In this document: positions 12,901-23,307 of the stretch, piece after piece
Position numbering within the stretch: position 1 is the stretch's first letter
How the letters are laid out: each line of letters starts with the position of its first letter
Source: Meandrina meandrites
Lineage: Eukaryota > Cnidaria > Anthozoa > Scleractinia > Meandrinidae
Direction of reading: 5' to 3'
DNA: 64,000 bases
Assembly (NCBI GenBank): GCA_963693305.1
Contig: OY855913.1
Span: 3,461,001 to 3,525,000, forward strand
The notes under the pieces: model-generated
What the model was told of the DNA's origin: nothing
Seen by the model: the letters and a program-made list of their open reading frames with translations, nothing else
Databases searched by the model: none
Position numbers and translations under genes: made by a program

Positions 12901-13800
12901 GCCTTTAACATCCCCGAGTCCCCCACTCAATCGTTTTAGGAGCGATCGCATTTTACTCCTCCCCAGCCCTATAGAAAACGACTGTGTTCCCTATTACTGG
13001 AAGCTCGACAGACGTACTTCTTTGTATACTTAATTAATTGTACTTTACGATGTCAAATTCAGTGCTTTTAAAATGCAAAACTAGGTACAATATAAATTTA
13101 CTAGCTTCCTTTTAAAAGCTGCTGTCAAAAAAGGTACTTTGCCAAACCTAAAAGTTTTCAGTCAGTAACAGTTCGGTCAATTCAGTTCGGTCAATATTTG
13201 TACTATTCTACTATCGATTAACTTTCAGAGAAATTGGTCACCGTCAATAGTAAACAAATGTCTCTTACGATTTTTTGCAACAATATTGAAGGACTTTAAG
13301 GCCAATGAAAGAATGGTTTTCCTGTCTTCATCAATATTCATCAGGAAAGTTTTTTGATTGAATGTCACCTTGCACTGCTCTCTGAATCACCTGTCTTTGC
13401 TGCATAACCACTAAATCCACACAACTTAATGCAAGTAATTGTTAAGTTTTAGCTGGCCGTTCCTGTCGATCCAAAATTGGAGGGCATAATGGAAGATCCT
13501 GTATTGACCGAAATCGCAATTTGGGTTTCTTGTACGTTGATAAAGAAAAGAGAAGTACAAAAAAGAACCGTTGTAATCAAATTGAAAAGAGGAGCATTGC
13601 AATACGAAGCATGTATGTTCAACATGCACGTCCAGATTCTCAGTTGATTCTATCAGGTCTATCACCAGAATGACCTATTCTGCTGCCTCATTGGCTTAAA
13701 ATTCGTCCATTGAAAAACATCTCTTACTGCCAGTGTTTCATACTGCATCATCAGTCTTCTAATTTGCCTAAGAGTGAAATATAATAAGAGCGTAAGAAAC
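9930..13800. repeat. segmentally duplicated spacer block, copy 2
   Basis: Counterpart of 730-4480. It is longer because it holds extra sequence at about 11650-12540: a poly-C tract near 11647-11663, and a cluster of GCGAGCA/AGAGCAC motifs at about 12355-12530 that is only hinted at near 2490-2540 in copy 1. The 3' part (13370-13800) is the receptor 3' flank. No gene is supported. Confidence 0.75.
10497..10577 (+). mobile_element. retroposon 3' tail with TTTACC repeats
   Basis: The string GTATAAATAAAGTTGC is followed by three TTTACC units. Copy 1 of the block lacks it. A related tail (ATAAATAAAGTTT followed by TTACC units on the minus strand) makes up most of the 75-bp insertion in the receptor pseudogene at 39893-39967. 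Short tandem repeats at a 3' end are typical of some non-LTR elements and their SINEs; the family was not identified. Confidence 0.5.
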
Positions 13801-13957
13801 CGATTAAAACGGTAATAATCGCTTTCTGTCTCGGGTAATGTTGTTCCCAGCTTCTATCCGATGGAAATATATTAGTTTAAGCGAATGTTGTGATCTGCTC
13901 AGGGAACACCTGCGTCAGTTTTATGCCAAACAAACGGTGTAACAGACGAGCTTGATC

Positions 13958-15061
13958 CTAAACATCATGTGACAATACTTTCGGATTCCGTTGATGAGCA
14001 GTGAAATTGTTCATTGTGTTTACTTCAGTAGCTTCGGGTGCGACTTGATTCCCGCGGCAAGTAAGCACTATTTTTAAAGATCTCCGGTATTTTGTCAGTC
14101 TCCACGCGTAGATGAACGCATCCATTGCCACCTTCACGAACATCATCTCGTCCCCAATAGTGATCGCAGCAAAAAAGTCAAGCCTCTCTTGAAGAGTTTT
14201 ATTCTTCGTGTATAAGTTCATATGAACTGTGATGATATGAGGAAGAGAGCACACGATGAGAATTCCTGATAAAAGCAAAGTTACAATTGTAAACTGCCTC
14301 TTGTTTGTTCTGTCCGAATCCGTTTGAGGTCTTCCTGTGTCTCCATTCTCAAGGCGTCGCCGGGCGCCCACAAGCCGACGAGATGCTGCGGCATACTGGC
14401 GATATGACCTGAAAAGCATGCCGGAGCCGAGGATAAGCAAAACTGCTATCAGTGTCGAGTGAAGATGGAGATCTACTTGAAATAATGTGGCTTTGGGAAC
14501 TCCAGTGAACTGCAACAGAATAAATCCAGTGAAGTACACTACCGAAAAGCCAACAGAGGCGAGGACCCTGCGTGTTGTAACGACTGAGCGATAGTGGTGC
14601 GGGTATGTTATGGCGATGAACTGTGTCAAAATAAGACCAAGGACAAGCAGAAACGACGAGTTGAGGCCCACGTAAGACAACCATACACCGATCTGGAACA
14701 AGCTGTAGGTCGGCTCACCTATTGCAGGGGACCATTTTACATACGTTGCGACACGATACATTACAAAGAAGGGTTCGACAAACAGGCCTGTTGTTAGATC
14801 AACCAAGGCTAAAGCGACGATGAAATACGTAGCTGGTGAACGGAAGCATTTCAGAGGATCTTTGAGGATAGTGAGTAGTAACAACACGTTACTAATGCTT
14901 GTTATTGGTGACAGAATCATCAGACAGATGCCAGTAGCGAGCTGGGTGTAAATGTACAGGCTGTAGTCTGCTGCGGTTGAAGAATTAGATGGCAAAGTGC
15001 TGTTATTCATGACTTCAGTGAGTGCTGACGATGAATTTGATGGAAAACTGTTGTTTTTCAT
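13958..15061 (-). CDS. intronless class-A-like GPCR (array copy 3)
   Basis: Open frame of 367 residues. The longest start gives an N-terminus with two NS/T-rich stretches (KNNSFPSNSSS and MNNSTLPSNSS), apparently a small internal duplication. The inner Met (residue 18, position 15010) matches the starts of most paralogs and is equally likely. Seven helices follow with the family features: LKDPLKCFR in loop 1, TQFIAITYPHHYR after TM3, CSLP in TM6, DAFIYAWR in TM7, and a helix 8 Cys in LTCRGN. The 5' third, including the whole extracellular loop 1, is almost identical to copy 10 more than 30 kb away, whereas the flanks of the two genes differ. Ligand unknown. Confidence 0.88.
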   Translation of the reverse strand: MKNNSFPSNSSSALTEVMNNSTLPSNSSTAADYSLYIYTQLATGICLMILSPITSISNVLLLLTILKDPLKCFRSPATYFIVALALVDLTTGLFVEPFFVMYRVATYVKWSPAIGEPTYSLFQIGVWLSYVGLNSSFLLVLGLILTQFIAITYPHHYRSVVTTRRVLASVGFSVVYFTGFILLQFTGVPKATLFQVDLHLHSTLIAVLLILGSGMLFRSYRQYAAASRRLVGARRRLENGDTGRPQTDSDRTNKRQFTIVTLLLSGILIVCSLPHIITVHMNLYTKNKTLQERLDFFAAITIGDEMMFVKVAMDAFIYAWRLTKYRRSLKIVLTCRGNQVAPEATEVNTMNNFTAHQRNPKVLSHDV

Positions 15062-15280
15062 CCCGTTTAATGATTTTCAAACGGCTGTTTTTAAATATTC
15101 CTTCCAGTTCAGTTTTAATTGTTCAGCTTGATGTGTTATCGATCGTTATCCAGTGAATGTCGAGGCAACGTTTTGCAGTGATAGTTATTTTGGATAAATT
15201 TTCAACTCCAATTAACAAGTCCTGGCATGATTTTTACTGATTTCAAATGAATCCATTATTAGTAGAACTCTTCGAATAGA

Positions 15281-15546
15281 TCTTTTTTATCGACGAATAG
15301 TGAATAGGCAAAGACTGTCAGCTGTCAACGTCTAGGGCTTAAATTAGTAGGAAAATGTCGGATAAAACGGGTTTTATGAGCAACTTAATAAAATGATAGC
15401 AAATTTTCATAAGTTGACCAATTCTTTGAAATGCAATGTCAACAATTTTGACGAATAATGAACTAATGAATTGGCAATGACTACAGAGCTGTAAGCGACC
15501 AGGCTTCAAATTAGATGAAAAATGTCAGATATCGATCACTTGAAGT
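15281..15546 (-). promoter_or_regulatory. conserved upstream block of GPCR copy 3
   Basis: CGATAAAAAAG and GACAGCTGACAG lie near 15281-15328, and the ATCGATATCTGACAT element near 15524-15540. Layout and distance to the start (about 225 bp for the TATA-like box) match copies 2 and 4. A role as core promoter is inferred. Confidence 0.4.
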
Positions 15547-15712
15547 CAAGACGGGTACTATGAGTTGGGTATATTTTAATCAAGATATTAGATGGGTCTG
15601 TAATTTTCCACCACGGGATTTTTTTAGCTTACAATGTAACCGGTGACAGTTAAAATAGTAACTATTTTTTTTTCAATTTTAGTAATAACTTGACCGATTC
15701 TTTGAATCACGT

Positions 15713-17034
15713 GGCTGCCGTGAATTGTAATAACGTCGTGAATTGTAATTTACCTGTCGTAAATTGTAATAAGAGTTGTCGTAATTTGTAATAGCTGTGG
15801 TAAATTGTAATAACAGTTGTCGTAAATTGTAATAACGCACCTATCGCAAATTGTAATAACATGCTGCCGTAATTTGTAATACTCCGGAACTGTCGTAATA
15901 GACCTTTTTCGCTTGGGCGGTACAGAACACGTGATATTCTCTAGAGAATTTTTCTTTTATCCACATAAAATTTATTCATTCATATACATGCGACTATTTG
16001 GAAATTTGAAAGCAAGAATTCTCAAGAGTATCATCACATGGTCTGTAACGGGGCAACAAAACGCCCAAGCGAAAAAGGTCTATTAAATTGTAATAGCACA
16101 TTGTCGTGTTTTGTAATAACCAGTGTTATCATATTTTATTTTGCCATTTAACTCTGGAGATCTGTTAATCTCAGTAAGAGTCAGTAAGAGGTTCCGGCAT
16201 TTTTTTATAATAAAAATGTGCATTAGAGTCATTAGAGTGATTTCATTTAACCCGTGAAACACTATCTACCAGTCAGTGCGTAATAGTCAAAAATAAACAA
16301 AAAAAGTCAGGAAGGTTAGCACGGAGTGTTAAGCGTTAAATATGATAAGTTAAATTTGCTGTTTTTCTGTTGTTTTTTTTTGTTTCTTTTTTTTTTCTGC
16401 AGAGAAAAGAAAGAGGAACCGCCTTAACTACTGTTAAGCGTAAAGAAAGGTCATTAATGAATGTGTTTTGTTTGACTATATATCCTTCCTCATAACTCGT
16501 TTTATTTTCTCAGCGCGAAAATGTAAGTCGGCCAGAAGACACCAACGGAAGATAAAAGGGGGAGTGACTTTACACTAGACAACAATTCAAAAAAGAAGAT
16601 AATATTTGAAATAAGACCCAATGTCCACCTAAAAAAAGACCAATGACTTGTCAGGGACCGACTAGAGAAATCACAATGGAAACTCGCATTTCCCTTTCTG
16701 TGCTTTGCTGCAAATTTTTTCGGGTGATAAGTTGATTAATAATGTTGGATAACCCTCATGACGATATCAGGCAGTAAAATAAATTTATGCCACGGGATCT
16801 TTGCTGTTATTCCTTATAGATAACGGAAATGAGATTTTTCAATGATTCCTATATAATTCTCATTTTATAGAATTATTACAAAACAAGGCAATGTGCTATT
16901 ACAATTTACGACAGCTCAGAGTATTACAAATTACGGCAGCATGTTATTACAATTTGCGATAGGTGCGTTATTACAATTTACGACAACTGTTATTACAATT
17001 TACGACAGGTATTACAATTCACGACAGTACACAC
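15713..17034. mobile_element. inverted-repeat DNA element with arrays of 17-bp subterminal repeats
   Basis: The left end holds about eight units of the form TGTCGTAAATTGTAATA. The right end holds about six units of the same motif in reverse orientation. The outermost units (CTGCCGTGAATTGTAATA, and its complement ending CACGACAG) form the terminal inverted repeat. The sequence CACGTG flanks both sides as a likely target duplication. The equivalent site in the spacer of copy 2 (near 8466) is empty and has a single CACGTG. The interior has no coding capacity, so it is non-autonomous. It contains a second element at 15901-16080. Confidence 0.8.
15901..16080. mobile_element. nested 180-bp MITE with TA flanks
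   Basis: The ends are perfect inverted repeats of GACCTTTTTCGCTTGGGCG, flanked on both sides by TA, as expected for a Tc1/mariner-type target duplication. Similarity between the arms continues imperfectly inward (ACA..ACACGTGAT against ACA..CCATGTGAT). It sits inside the array of 17-bp units of the larger element and is therefore younger. Confidence 0.75.
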
Positions 17035-17395
17035 GTGAAACCGGATTCTACCTTAATTCGGACTCATTCGATTCAGTTTTTCAGCTTCAATGGTTAAACC
17101 CTTTAGGATTAACCACGAAGTGCAATGACGACAATTCTCTATCGACTTCAATGCAATTTAGAAACGGGTTTTTGTATTTGAATTGAAATTTTGCTCAGGA
17201 TCGGCGACATAAAAGCAATTACAAAGTGATGAATAAATCATACTTATGGATGCCATTAACTTGTCTTTAGACACAGGTGTTACGTGCCACAGGTAGCCCA
17301 AGGTCGATATATATGAGTATCTGTTGTATGTTATTACACAGCACTCGAAATATAAGGATTTAATACTAACGAGTTTACAATAAAACGGATTTTAC

Positions 17396-17450
17396 CTCGC
17401 TTCAGTCGTTAGTTTCCGGTGAGATTTCTCTGGGTCGATTTACATTTAGG
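17396..17450 (-). other. candidate 5' non-coding exon with donor, copy 3 locus
   Basis: Paralog of the exon candidate at 8830. The minus strand reads AAGCGAG followed by GTAAAAT (donor base A instead of G at +5). It lies 2.3 kb before the start of copy 3, the extra distance being the 1.3-kb element at 15713-17034. Confidence 0.3.
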
Positions 17451-17839
17451 CAGTTTTTAGTTCCCTCTAGGCAATAATAAAAAGTTTCAAACATAACATT
17501 GTTTGGCCAGAAAGAAAACGTTGAAACTGTCCGATCTTGGGCTTTTAAAGACATGATTAATACCTGTGAACACACCGTTGTCAAAAACATTTCGATGTTT
17601 TTTTTTTTCAAAAAATTGACTTGCTTCTACAGGGGGCGTCTCACGCCCAATTAATATTTTGTACAATCTTATCCCATTTTATTCCATGACCAACGTTTCC
17701 GATTGATTTACAATTAAGATGGGACAATTTCAGGGCGCCTATTTGAAGTTTTCACCAGGAAAAATCGTTAACGGTTAGTTTATAATCGTTCATAAATAAT
17801 AAAAATTAAGAGCATGTCCACGAGAGAACCAGGCAGTAG

Positions 17840-18094
17840 GTGATACAGCTCAAATCACCAATTTCGCTCAAACCTGGCACAAATGTGGGGCATGATGAGT
17901 TATCAATTGTGACAAAACATAAGGTTAAAAGATTCCATTCCCTCCAAGTTATGGGACCAAGTGCAAAAATGGTCATTTTTCACTAATTTATGCATATTTA
18001 ATTAGCTGATCTATGTTTTGTCACAATTTATAACTCATTATGCCCCACATTTGTGCCAAGTTTGAGCGAAATTGGTGATTTGAGCTGTACCTCC
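17840..18094. mobile_element. hairpin MITE with about 80-bp arms
   Basis: Two arms (about 17844-17925 and 18008-18091) are near-perfect inverted copies; landmarks are ACAGCTCAAATCACC, GGCACAAATGTGGGGC and TGTGACAAAACAT. A spacer of about 85 bp separates them. No coding capacity. It interrupts the third spacer-block copy. Confidence 0.75.
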
Positions 18095-19473
18095 TTGCCA
18101 AACTACAGTACGACAATTAATTCGGACTCTTTAGTCAGGTGCATCGACTTTACAGACTGTGTTTTTTTTAATCTGGCACTAATTAGGGCCGTATTTCAGA
18201 AAAGAAAATAGAACAGTTCTGTTAGGAGCCTTGGCCATGATCGATGACATTCGACCATAATACGTTTGGGGAGCAGAATGGGGACAAATACTTGCTTCAC
18301 AAGGCTTTATATTCTATTACTTCTGAAACATATTTATGTAGCGCGCGCGAGTCAGTTGTAAAACGTCGGTGGTCGTTGAAGGCTTCCAGGTACAGAGAAA
18401 GTGCACGAAAAGAATATCAAAAGAACGAGTCGGAACGGGAAAAAACAAGCTACATGAAGACGGTCTCAGACAGACTCAAACTCTGAAAGACAAGATGAAA
18501 GTAGACATCTTTGTTTATCTACGGTAAATTCACGTGGTTTACAGACATATAGTGCGTACTAGCATTTGTATACCGCTTCTAGTCTATATTGACTAACAAA
18601 TAAGCAAAGTATTATTTTGTAATTAAGGCTAATACTACCATGCTACACGTTTGTCATGAATATCAATAGCGCCTCGATATGCAATAAGCTTGCAATTCGA
18701 CTGCTAGTACGAATGGAAAATAATATATAGCAGACTAGCAAATTAAAATTTATAAAATTAAGATCACATATAAATAATTTGCATAAGCCTGTAAGCCTTG
18801 ACTGATATGTCGAGTTCCAAAGCCATGTCGAACAATACATCGTGAAACTTCAACTAAAAAAGTTTGCTGTCGTTAAATATATCGACGACCAATCAATGCA
18901 CTCAGCTGTACTACTGGCCATTTTAACCTATCGCCTGCTCCTAAGTTATTCGATAATTCTTCGGCTGACGCACGATCGAAAATCGATCGGCCTATAACAG
19001 GAACCTCGGACGTTCTACGTAGTGGAAAGTCCTGTATTGACCAAAGTCACTATTTTTTCTTTTTAATTAAGAAAAGAGAAGTACAAAAAATTGTACTGTG
19101 ACCTCATTGAAAAAGGACAGCATTGCAAGTCCAGAGTCTATCACAAGGATGTCATATCGTATTTCATTAGCTTATAAATTCTTTATTAAGAACATCTCTT
19201 TACTGTCAGTGTTTTGTATTGCCTTATCAGTCTTCTAATTTGCTAAGAGTGAAATACAGTTGGAGCTTCAGAACCACTTTTATCGCTTTGTGTCTTGGGC
19301 AATGTGTCTTGGGCAATGTTGTCCCAAATTTCATTCTCTCAAAAAAAATATCAGGTTAGGGGAACACCGTGGTTGCATTTCAATACCCTTCCCCAAATAT
19401 ATTCTGTTCAGCGAACACCTGCGGCAGGTTTATGCCAAACGGTGTAAGCTTATTAATTGAAACAAGCTTGATG

Positions 19474-20514
19474 CTAAACATGATGTGACGATGTTTCAGG
19501 ATTCTGTTGTTGAACAGTTAAATTGTTCATTGCATTTATTTCAGTGGCTTCGGACGCGACTTGATTTCCGGGGCCCGTAAGTACTATTTTTAATGATCTC
19601 CGGTATTTTGTCAGTCTCCATGCGTAGATGAACGCATCCAATGCCACCTTCACGTACATTATCACGTCCGCGGTAGAGATCGCAGCAAACAGGTAAAGCC
19701 TCTCTTGAAGAGATTCTTGCTTCGAATATAAGCTGATATGTGTTGTGATGATATGAGGAAGAGAGCACACGATGAAAATTCCTGATAAAAGCAAGGTTAC
19801 AATCGTAAACTGCCTTTTGTGTGTTGTGTCCGTTTGAGGTCTTCCCGCGTCTCGATTCTCAAGGTTGCGGGCGTCTACAAGCCGACGAGATGCTGTGGCA
19901 TATTGGCGATATGACCTCAAAAGCATGGCGGAGCCGAGGATAAGCAAAACTGTTATCAGTGTCGTGTGAATATAGAGATCCACTTGATTTAATGTGGTTC
20001 TAGCAACTCCAAAGAAATGCAGCAGAATGAATCCAGTGAAGTACACCAACGCGAAAGCAACAGAGGCGAGGACCCTGCGTGTTGTCACGACTGAGCGATA
20101 GTGGTGCGGGTATGTTATGGCGATGAACTGCGTCAGTATAAGACCAAGAACAAGCAGAAACGATGAGTTGAGGCCCACGAAAGACAACCAACTTCCAATT
20201 TGGTCTATGGTGTAGTAAGGCTCGATTGGTGTGATAGACCATTTTACATATGTTGCGACACGATACATCACAAAGCACGGCTCGACAGACAGGCCTGTTG
20301 TTAGATCAAGCAAGGCTAAAGCGACGATGAAATACGTAGCTGGTGTACGGAAGCATTTGAGAGGATCTTTGAGGATAGTGAGTAGTAACAACACGTTACT
20401 AATGATTGTTATTGGCGATAGGATTATCAGGGAGATGCCAGTAGCAAGCTGTGTGTAAAAATACAACTTGTAATCTGCAGAAGATGAATTGCACGGCGAA
20501 GTGCTGTTTTCCAT
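19474..20514 (-). CDS. intronless class-A-like GPCR (array copy 4)
   Basis: 346 residues from MENSTSPCNSSS, with an N-glycosylation site at the start. Approximate helices: TM1 24-48, TM2 59-84, TM3 106-132, TM4 145-168, TM5 182-203, TM6 236-258, TM7 281-301. Position 128-130 is TQF instead of DRY, 250-253 is CSLP with no toggle Trp, and 293-297 is DAFIY instead of NPxxY. Asn40 in TM1 and Asp70 in TM2, the usual sodium-site residues, are kept. Helix 8 reads LTGPGN, so the palmitoylation Cys of most paralogs is missing. Extracellular loop 1 (KWSITPIEPYYTIDQ) differs most from paralogs. Ligand unknown; G-protein coupling is inferred from the family. Confidence 0.88.
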   Translation of the reverse strand: MENSTSPCNSSSADYKLYFYTQLATGISLIILSPITIISNVLLLLTILKDPLKCFRTPATYFIVALALLDLTTGLSVEPCFVMYRVATYVKWSITPIEPYYTIDQIGSWLSFVGLNSSFLLVLGLILTQFIAITYPHHYRSVVTTRRVLASVAFALVYFTGFILLHFFGVARTTLNQVDLYIHTTLITVLLILGSAMLLRSYRQYATASRRLVDARNLENRDAGRPQTDTTHKRQFTIVTLLLSGIFIVCSLPHIITTHISLYSKQESLQERLYLFAAISTADVIMYVKVALDAFIYAWRLTKYRRSLKIVLTGPGNQVASEATEINAMNNLTVQQQNPETSSHHV

Positions 20515-20721
20515 TGCATTTAAGGATCTTAAAACGGCTGCTTTTAAATATTCCTTCCACTTGGTCAGCTGGGTGTATTATCGACCGTTATCTAGTGAAC
20601 GCTGAGGCAACGTTTTGCAGTAATAGTTATTGTGGATTCATGTCACGTCAAACAAGTCCTGGCATTTTCACTGAGTTCAATTAACCCAAGTAGAACTATC
20701 AGCAAAACTCTGCCAATAAAC

Positions 20722-20823
20722 CCCTTTTATCGACGAATAGTGAATAGGCGCAAAACACTGTCAGCTGTCAGTGTTTAGGTCTTAAACTAGAAGGAACATG
20801 TCAGATATCGATCACTTGAAGAC
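20722..20823 (-). promoter_or_regulatory. conserved upstream block of GPCR copy 4
   Basis: The minus strand holds ATCGATATCTGACATG, GACAGCTGACAG and CGATAAAAGGGG in the order seen at copies 1-3. The TATA-like box is about 215 bp before the start codon. Confidence 0.4.
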
Positions 20824-20892
20824 TAAACGGGTTTTATGAGTTGGATAAATTTTAATTAGCAGATTATAGATAGGAACTGTAAATTTTTCCCC

Positions 20893-21238
20893 AACGGCGC
20901 ATCCGTGACAATTATGACAATTTTTCTGTGACCATGAGAAAATTTGCCCGACTTTTATGTGACAAATACATTTGTTGAAAAAAATGGCACGCCAGTTTTT
21001 ATGTGGCAAATAAAAATTGCCACATGTCAAAGTTTGCTCGCGTGCATGACTCGTCACACAAAATTTGGCATATATTTAAAAGTTGGCAGTTGTTTCACCT
21101 TGTTGTCATGCATGTCTCCGCCTTTCAGAGTCGTTTCTTGCGCGTATGGAAACATTTCATTTGTCGCGTCGTGAACACGAGCAAAAATATTTGTCACAGA
21201 AAAATTGTCACAAAATTTGCTCGTGTGGATGCAGCTTA
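20893..21238. mobile_element. degenerate inverted-repeat insertion
   Basis: The left end (GCATCCGTGACA, then GACAATTTTTCTGTGAC) is an imperfect inverted copy of the right end (complement GCATCCACACGAGC, then GACAATTTTTCTGTGAC). The paralogous flanks of copies 2 and 3 run straight through this site, which marks the segment as an insertion. The interior has multiple GTGACAAAT-type repeats. Non-autonomous. Confidence 0.6.
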
Positions 21239-21680
21239 ATCGATTTGCGGGAACTTCATTGCAGGACTTAACTGGCATTGTAACCCGTGATAGTTTCCTT
21301 TCTCTTAGATAAAATTGCAACTGTTTTAAAATTCAGAACTAGCTAGAACTTGACCGATTCTTCGACTCAGGTGAAATCGGATCCTACTTTGACGATCGGA
21401 CTCATTCGGTTCAGTTTTTGAGCTTTACTTGTTGAACCCGTTAGGAGTTACTCCCAATGACGAGTTCAATGCAATTTAGAAACGGGTTATTGTGTTTGAA
21501 TGCAAGTTTTGCTCAGGATCGGCGACATAAAAGCAATTATAAGGTGAGGAATAAATCATACCCATGGATGCCATTTACTCAGGTGTCAGCCCAAGGTCGA
21601 TGTATGAGTGTCTGTTGTATGTTATTACCAAACACTCGAAATATAAGGATTTGATACTAACGGAATAAAACGCATCTTAC

Positions 21681-21780
21681 CTCGCTTCAGTCGTTCGTAT
21701 TTATGTTTCCGGTAAGGTTTCTCTGGGTCGATTTATATTTAGGCAGTTTTTAGTTCCCTCTAGGCAAAGTAGACTTTCAC
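21681..21780 (-). other. candidate 5' non-coding exon with donor, copy 4 locus
   Basis: The minus strand reads GACTGAAGCGAG followed by GTAAGATGCG. It matches the candidates at 8830 and 17396 and lies about 1.17 kb upstream of the copy 4 start. A partial inverted copy, including AAGCGAGGTAAGAT, lies at about 21945-21970. Confidence 0.35.
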
Positions 21781-22472
21781 AAAGTCCGACTAGCGCGTCG
21801 CTTCGCGACGCTTTGCGGCTCGCTACGCTCGCCAAATGAAGCTAAAAGAGGGCGACTTGGTGCAAGTCTATAGCCAAAGCAAAAAAACTGAAAACCGCCT
21901 AAATAGCAGCAAATAGACTCAGAGACCTTACCGGAAACATAAAGACAAACGACGGAAGCGAGGTAAGATTTTTTTATTTTAAACTTGTTGATATTTTCAT
22001 CTATTTAATGTAGTTAAATAACCGCTCTCCCCATACAAATCCTTATATTTTGACGGCTGCTTGGTAAAATACAACATATACCGATATATCGAGCACTATA
22101 CCCAGAACTGACCATTTCGAAGAAAAATTGTTTTTTGGCATTTTCAGGTAGATCTCATTTCGGTAAAAAATATATGGAAAAAGATTGATTCTGGACAAAG
22201 CTATGAAGGAAAAACGATTCTTTCGATTAGTTACCTCATACTAATCACCAGATGCCATCAGGTTTTGACAGTAAACTAAAGTCACATAAAAAGTCCCGGC
22301 CTTCACATAAACGCGACCTGCTTTTTCACGTTCTAGTTCGGTCTTCATGAGCTGCTGCGAGTGTTTTTGTTAAATTGAATAATTTTTCTGTCATACTAAA
22401 AGAAGAATCAAAAGACAAAAGTTCGTATCTTTAAGCAGGCTAAGAACGAAGAAAGCATCAAAACGGGAAAAG

Positions 22473-22704
22473 CAGGGCCGGGGCAAGACGAGACACTTGC
22501 CTCGTCCTGATTTCCCCTTTTTTAAGAAATGTTTTAAAAACTATCCCCAGAGAAAAATGCCATGGAAAATACATAAATGAGCATTTCTGAGCCTCTAGAT
22601 TTCAAAATTTTCTGGGCGGGCATACCCCAAGACCCCCTCAGCGGCTCGCGCCTTCGGTGCTCGAAACTTGCCTCGTCTTGTTCTTAAGTCTGGCTACGGC
22701 TCTG
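22473..22704. mobile_element. short hAT-like non-autonomous element
   Basis: The ends CAGGGCCGGGGCAAGAC and, in complement, CAGAGCCGTAGCCAGAC form imperfect inverted repeats of the hAT type. AAAAG is repeated directly outside both ends, shorter than the 8-bp duplication expected for hAT, so the edges may have decayed. The 232-bp interior is non-coding. Confidence 0.65.
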
Positions 22705-22879
22705 AAAAGACGCTAGCGACGCTAGCCGCTAGCGACAAAGACTACACAGTAATAAAGAAAAATGATAACTCGTATACAAACTACAAAAATTATGCCGTAA
22801 CATAACCGTGATTTCTTTTATAAAATAAATGAAACTATGATAAAGATGATAGTTCCATTGTCAGGAGCGTGGGAATCCT

Positions 22880-22960
22880 GAGTCTCCAACGGGAATTGAA
22901 CCCATGGCCTCCAGATACCGGTTGGGCGCTCTAACCACTGTGCTAGCTACTAAAGACTCG
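22880..22960 (-). repeat. tRNA-derived SINE head or tRNA pseudogene
   Basis: The minus strand has an A-box-like TAGCACAGTGGTTAGAG (centred on 22935-22945) and a B box GGTTCAATTCC (complement of 22892-22902) about 35 nt apart, the layout of an internal RNA polymerase III promoter. The acceptor stem does not pair convincingly and I cannot read a sound anticodon arm, so I do not call a functional tRNA. Confidence 0.6.
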
Positions 22961-23307
22961 CGGTGAGCTTGGCCATTTTTTTCCCTGAACACATCATGAA
23001 CTTATACTCCGACCTTCAATATTTATTTCCCCAAAATGAAACAGTATCATCATAGTACTTTATATTAGTTGCACTGCTTACAGAACATAACATTACTTAA
23101 ACATTATTTTACTTACTACGCATATTTTATTGCTTTTTGCGTTTTATGTCACACAACATTATTTTAATTGATGACACAAATCAGTATAGGATCGACAAAA
23201 CGAGCAAGTAGCTTGACCATCTGCAATACGGCATTCCTTTTGTGTAGATTTTATTTTAGAGTGATTGTAGGTCAAAATGATATTGTATAGGGAATTTTAT
23301 ATAATAA

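Larger units (their letters stand above)
7888..13957. other. spacer between array copies 2 and 3
   Basis: From left to right it holds: the 5' flank of copy 2 (7888-8560); a conserved block with a candidate non-coding exon (about 8600-8900); a block also found near 22080-23290 and 25570-25760 (about 9000-9780); then the second copy of the large spacer block (about 9930-13800). No gene is supported. Confidence 0.65.
15062..19473. other. spacer between array copies 3 and 4
   Basis: It contains the 5' flank of copy 3, a large inverted-repeat element with a nested one (15713-17034), the candidate leader exon block (17160-17440), a shortened third copy of the spacer block (about 17450-19000) that includes a hairpin element (17840-18094), and the 3' flank of copy 4. 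No gene is supported. Confidence 0.65.

Noticed and set aside
22880..22960. Functional tRNA gene
   Set aside because: A and B boxes are present, but the acceptor and anticodon stems do not pair well enough; it is better read as a SINE head or pseudogene.
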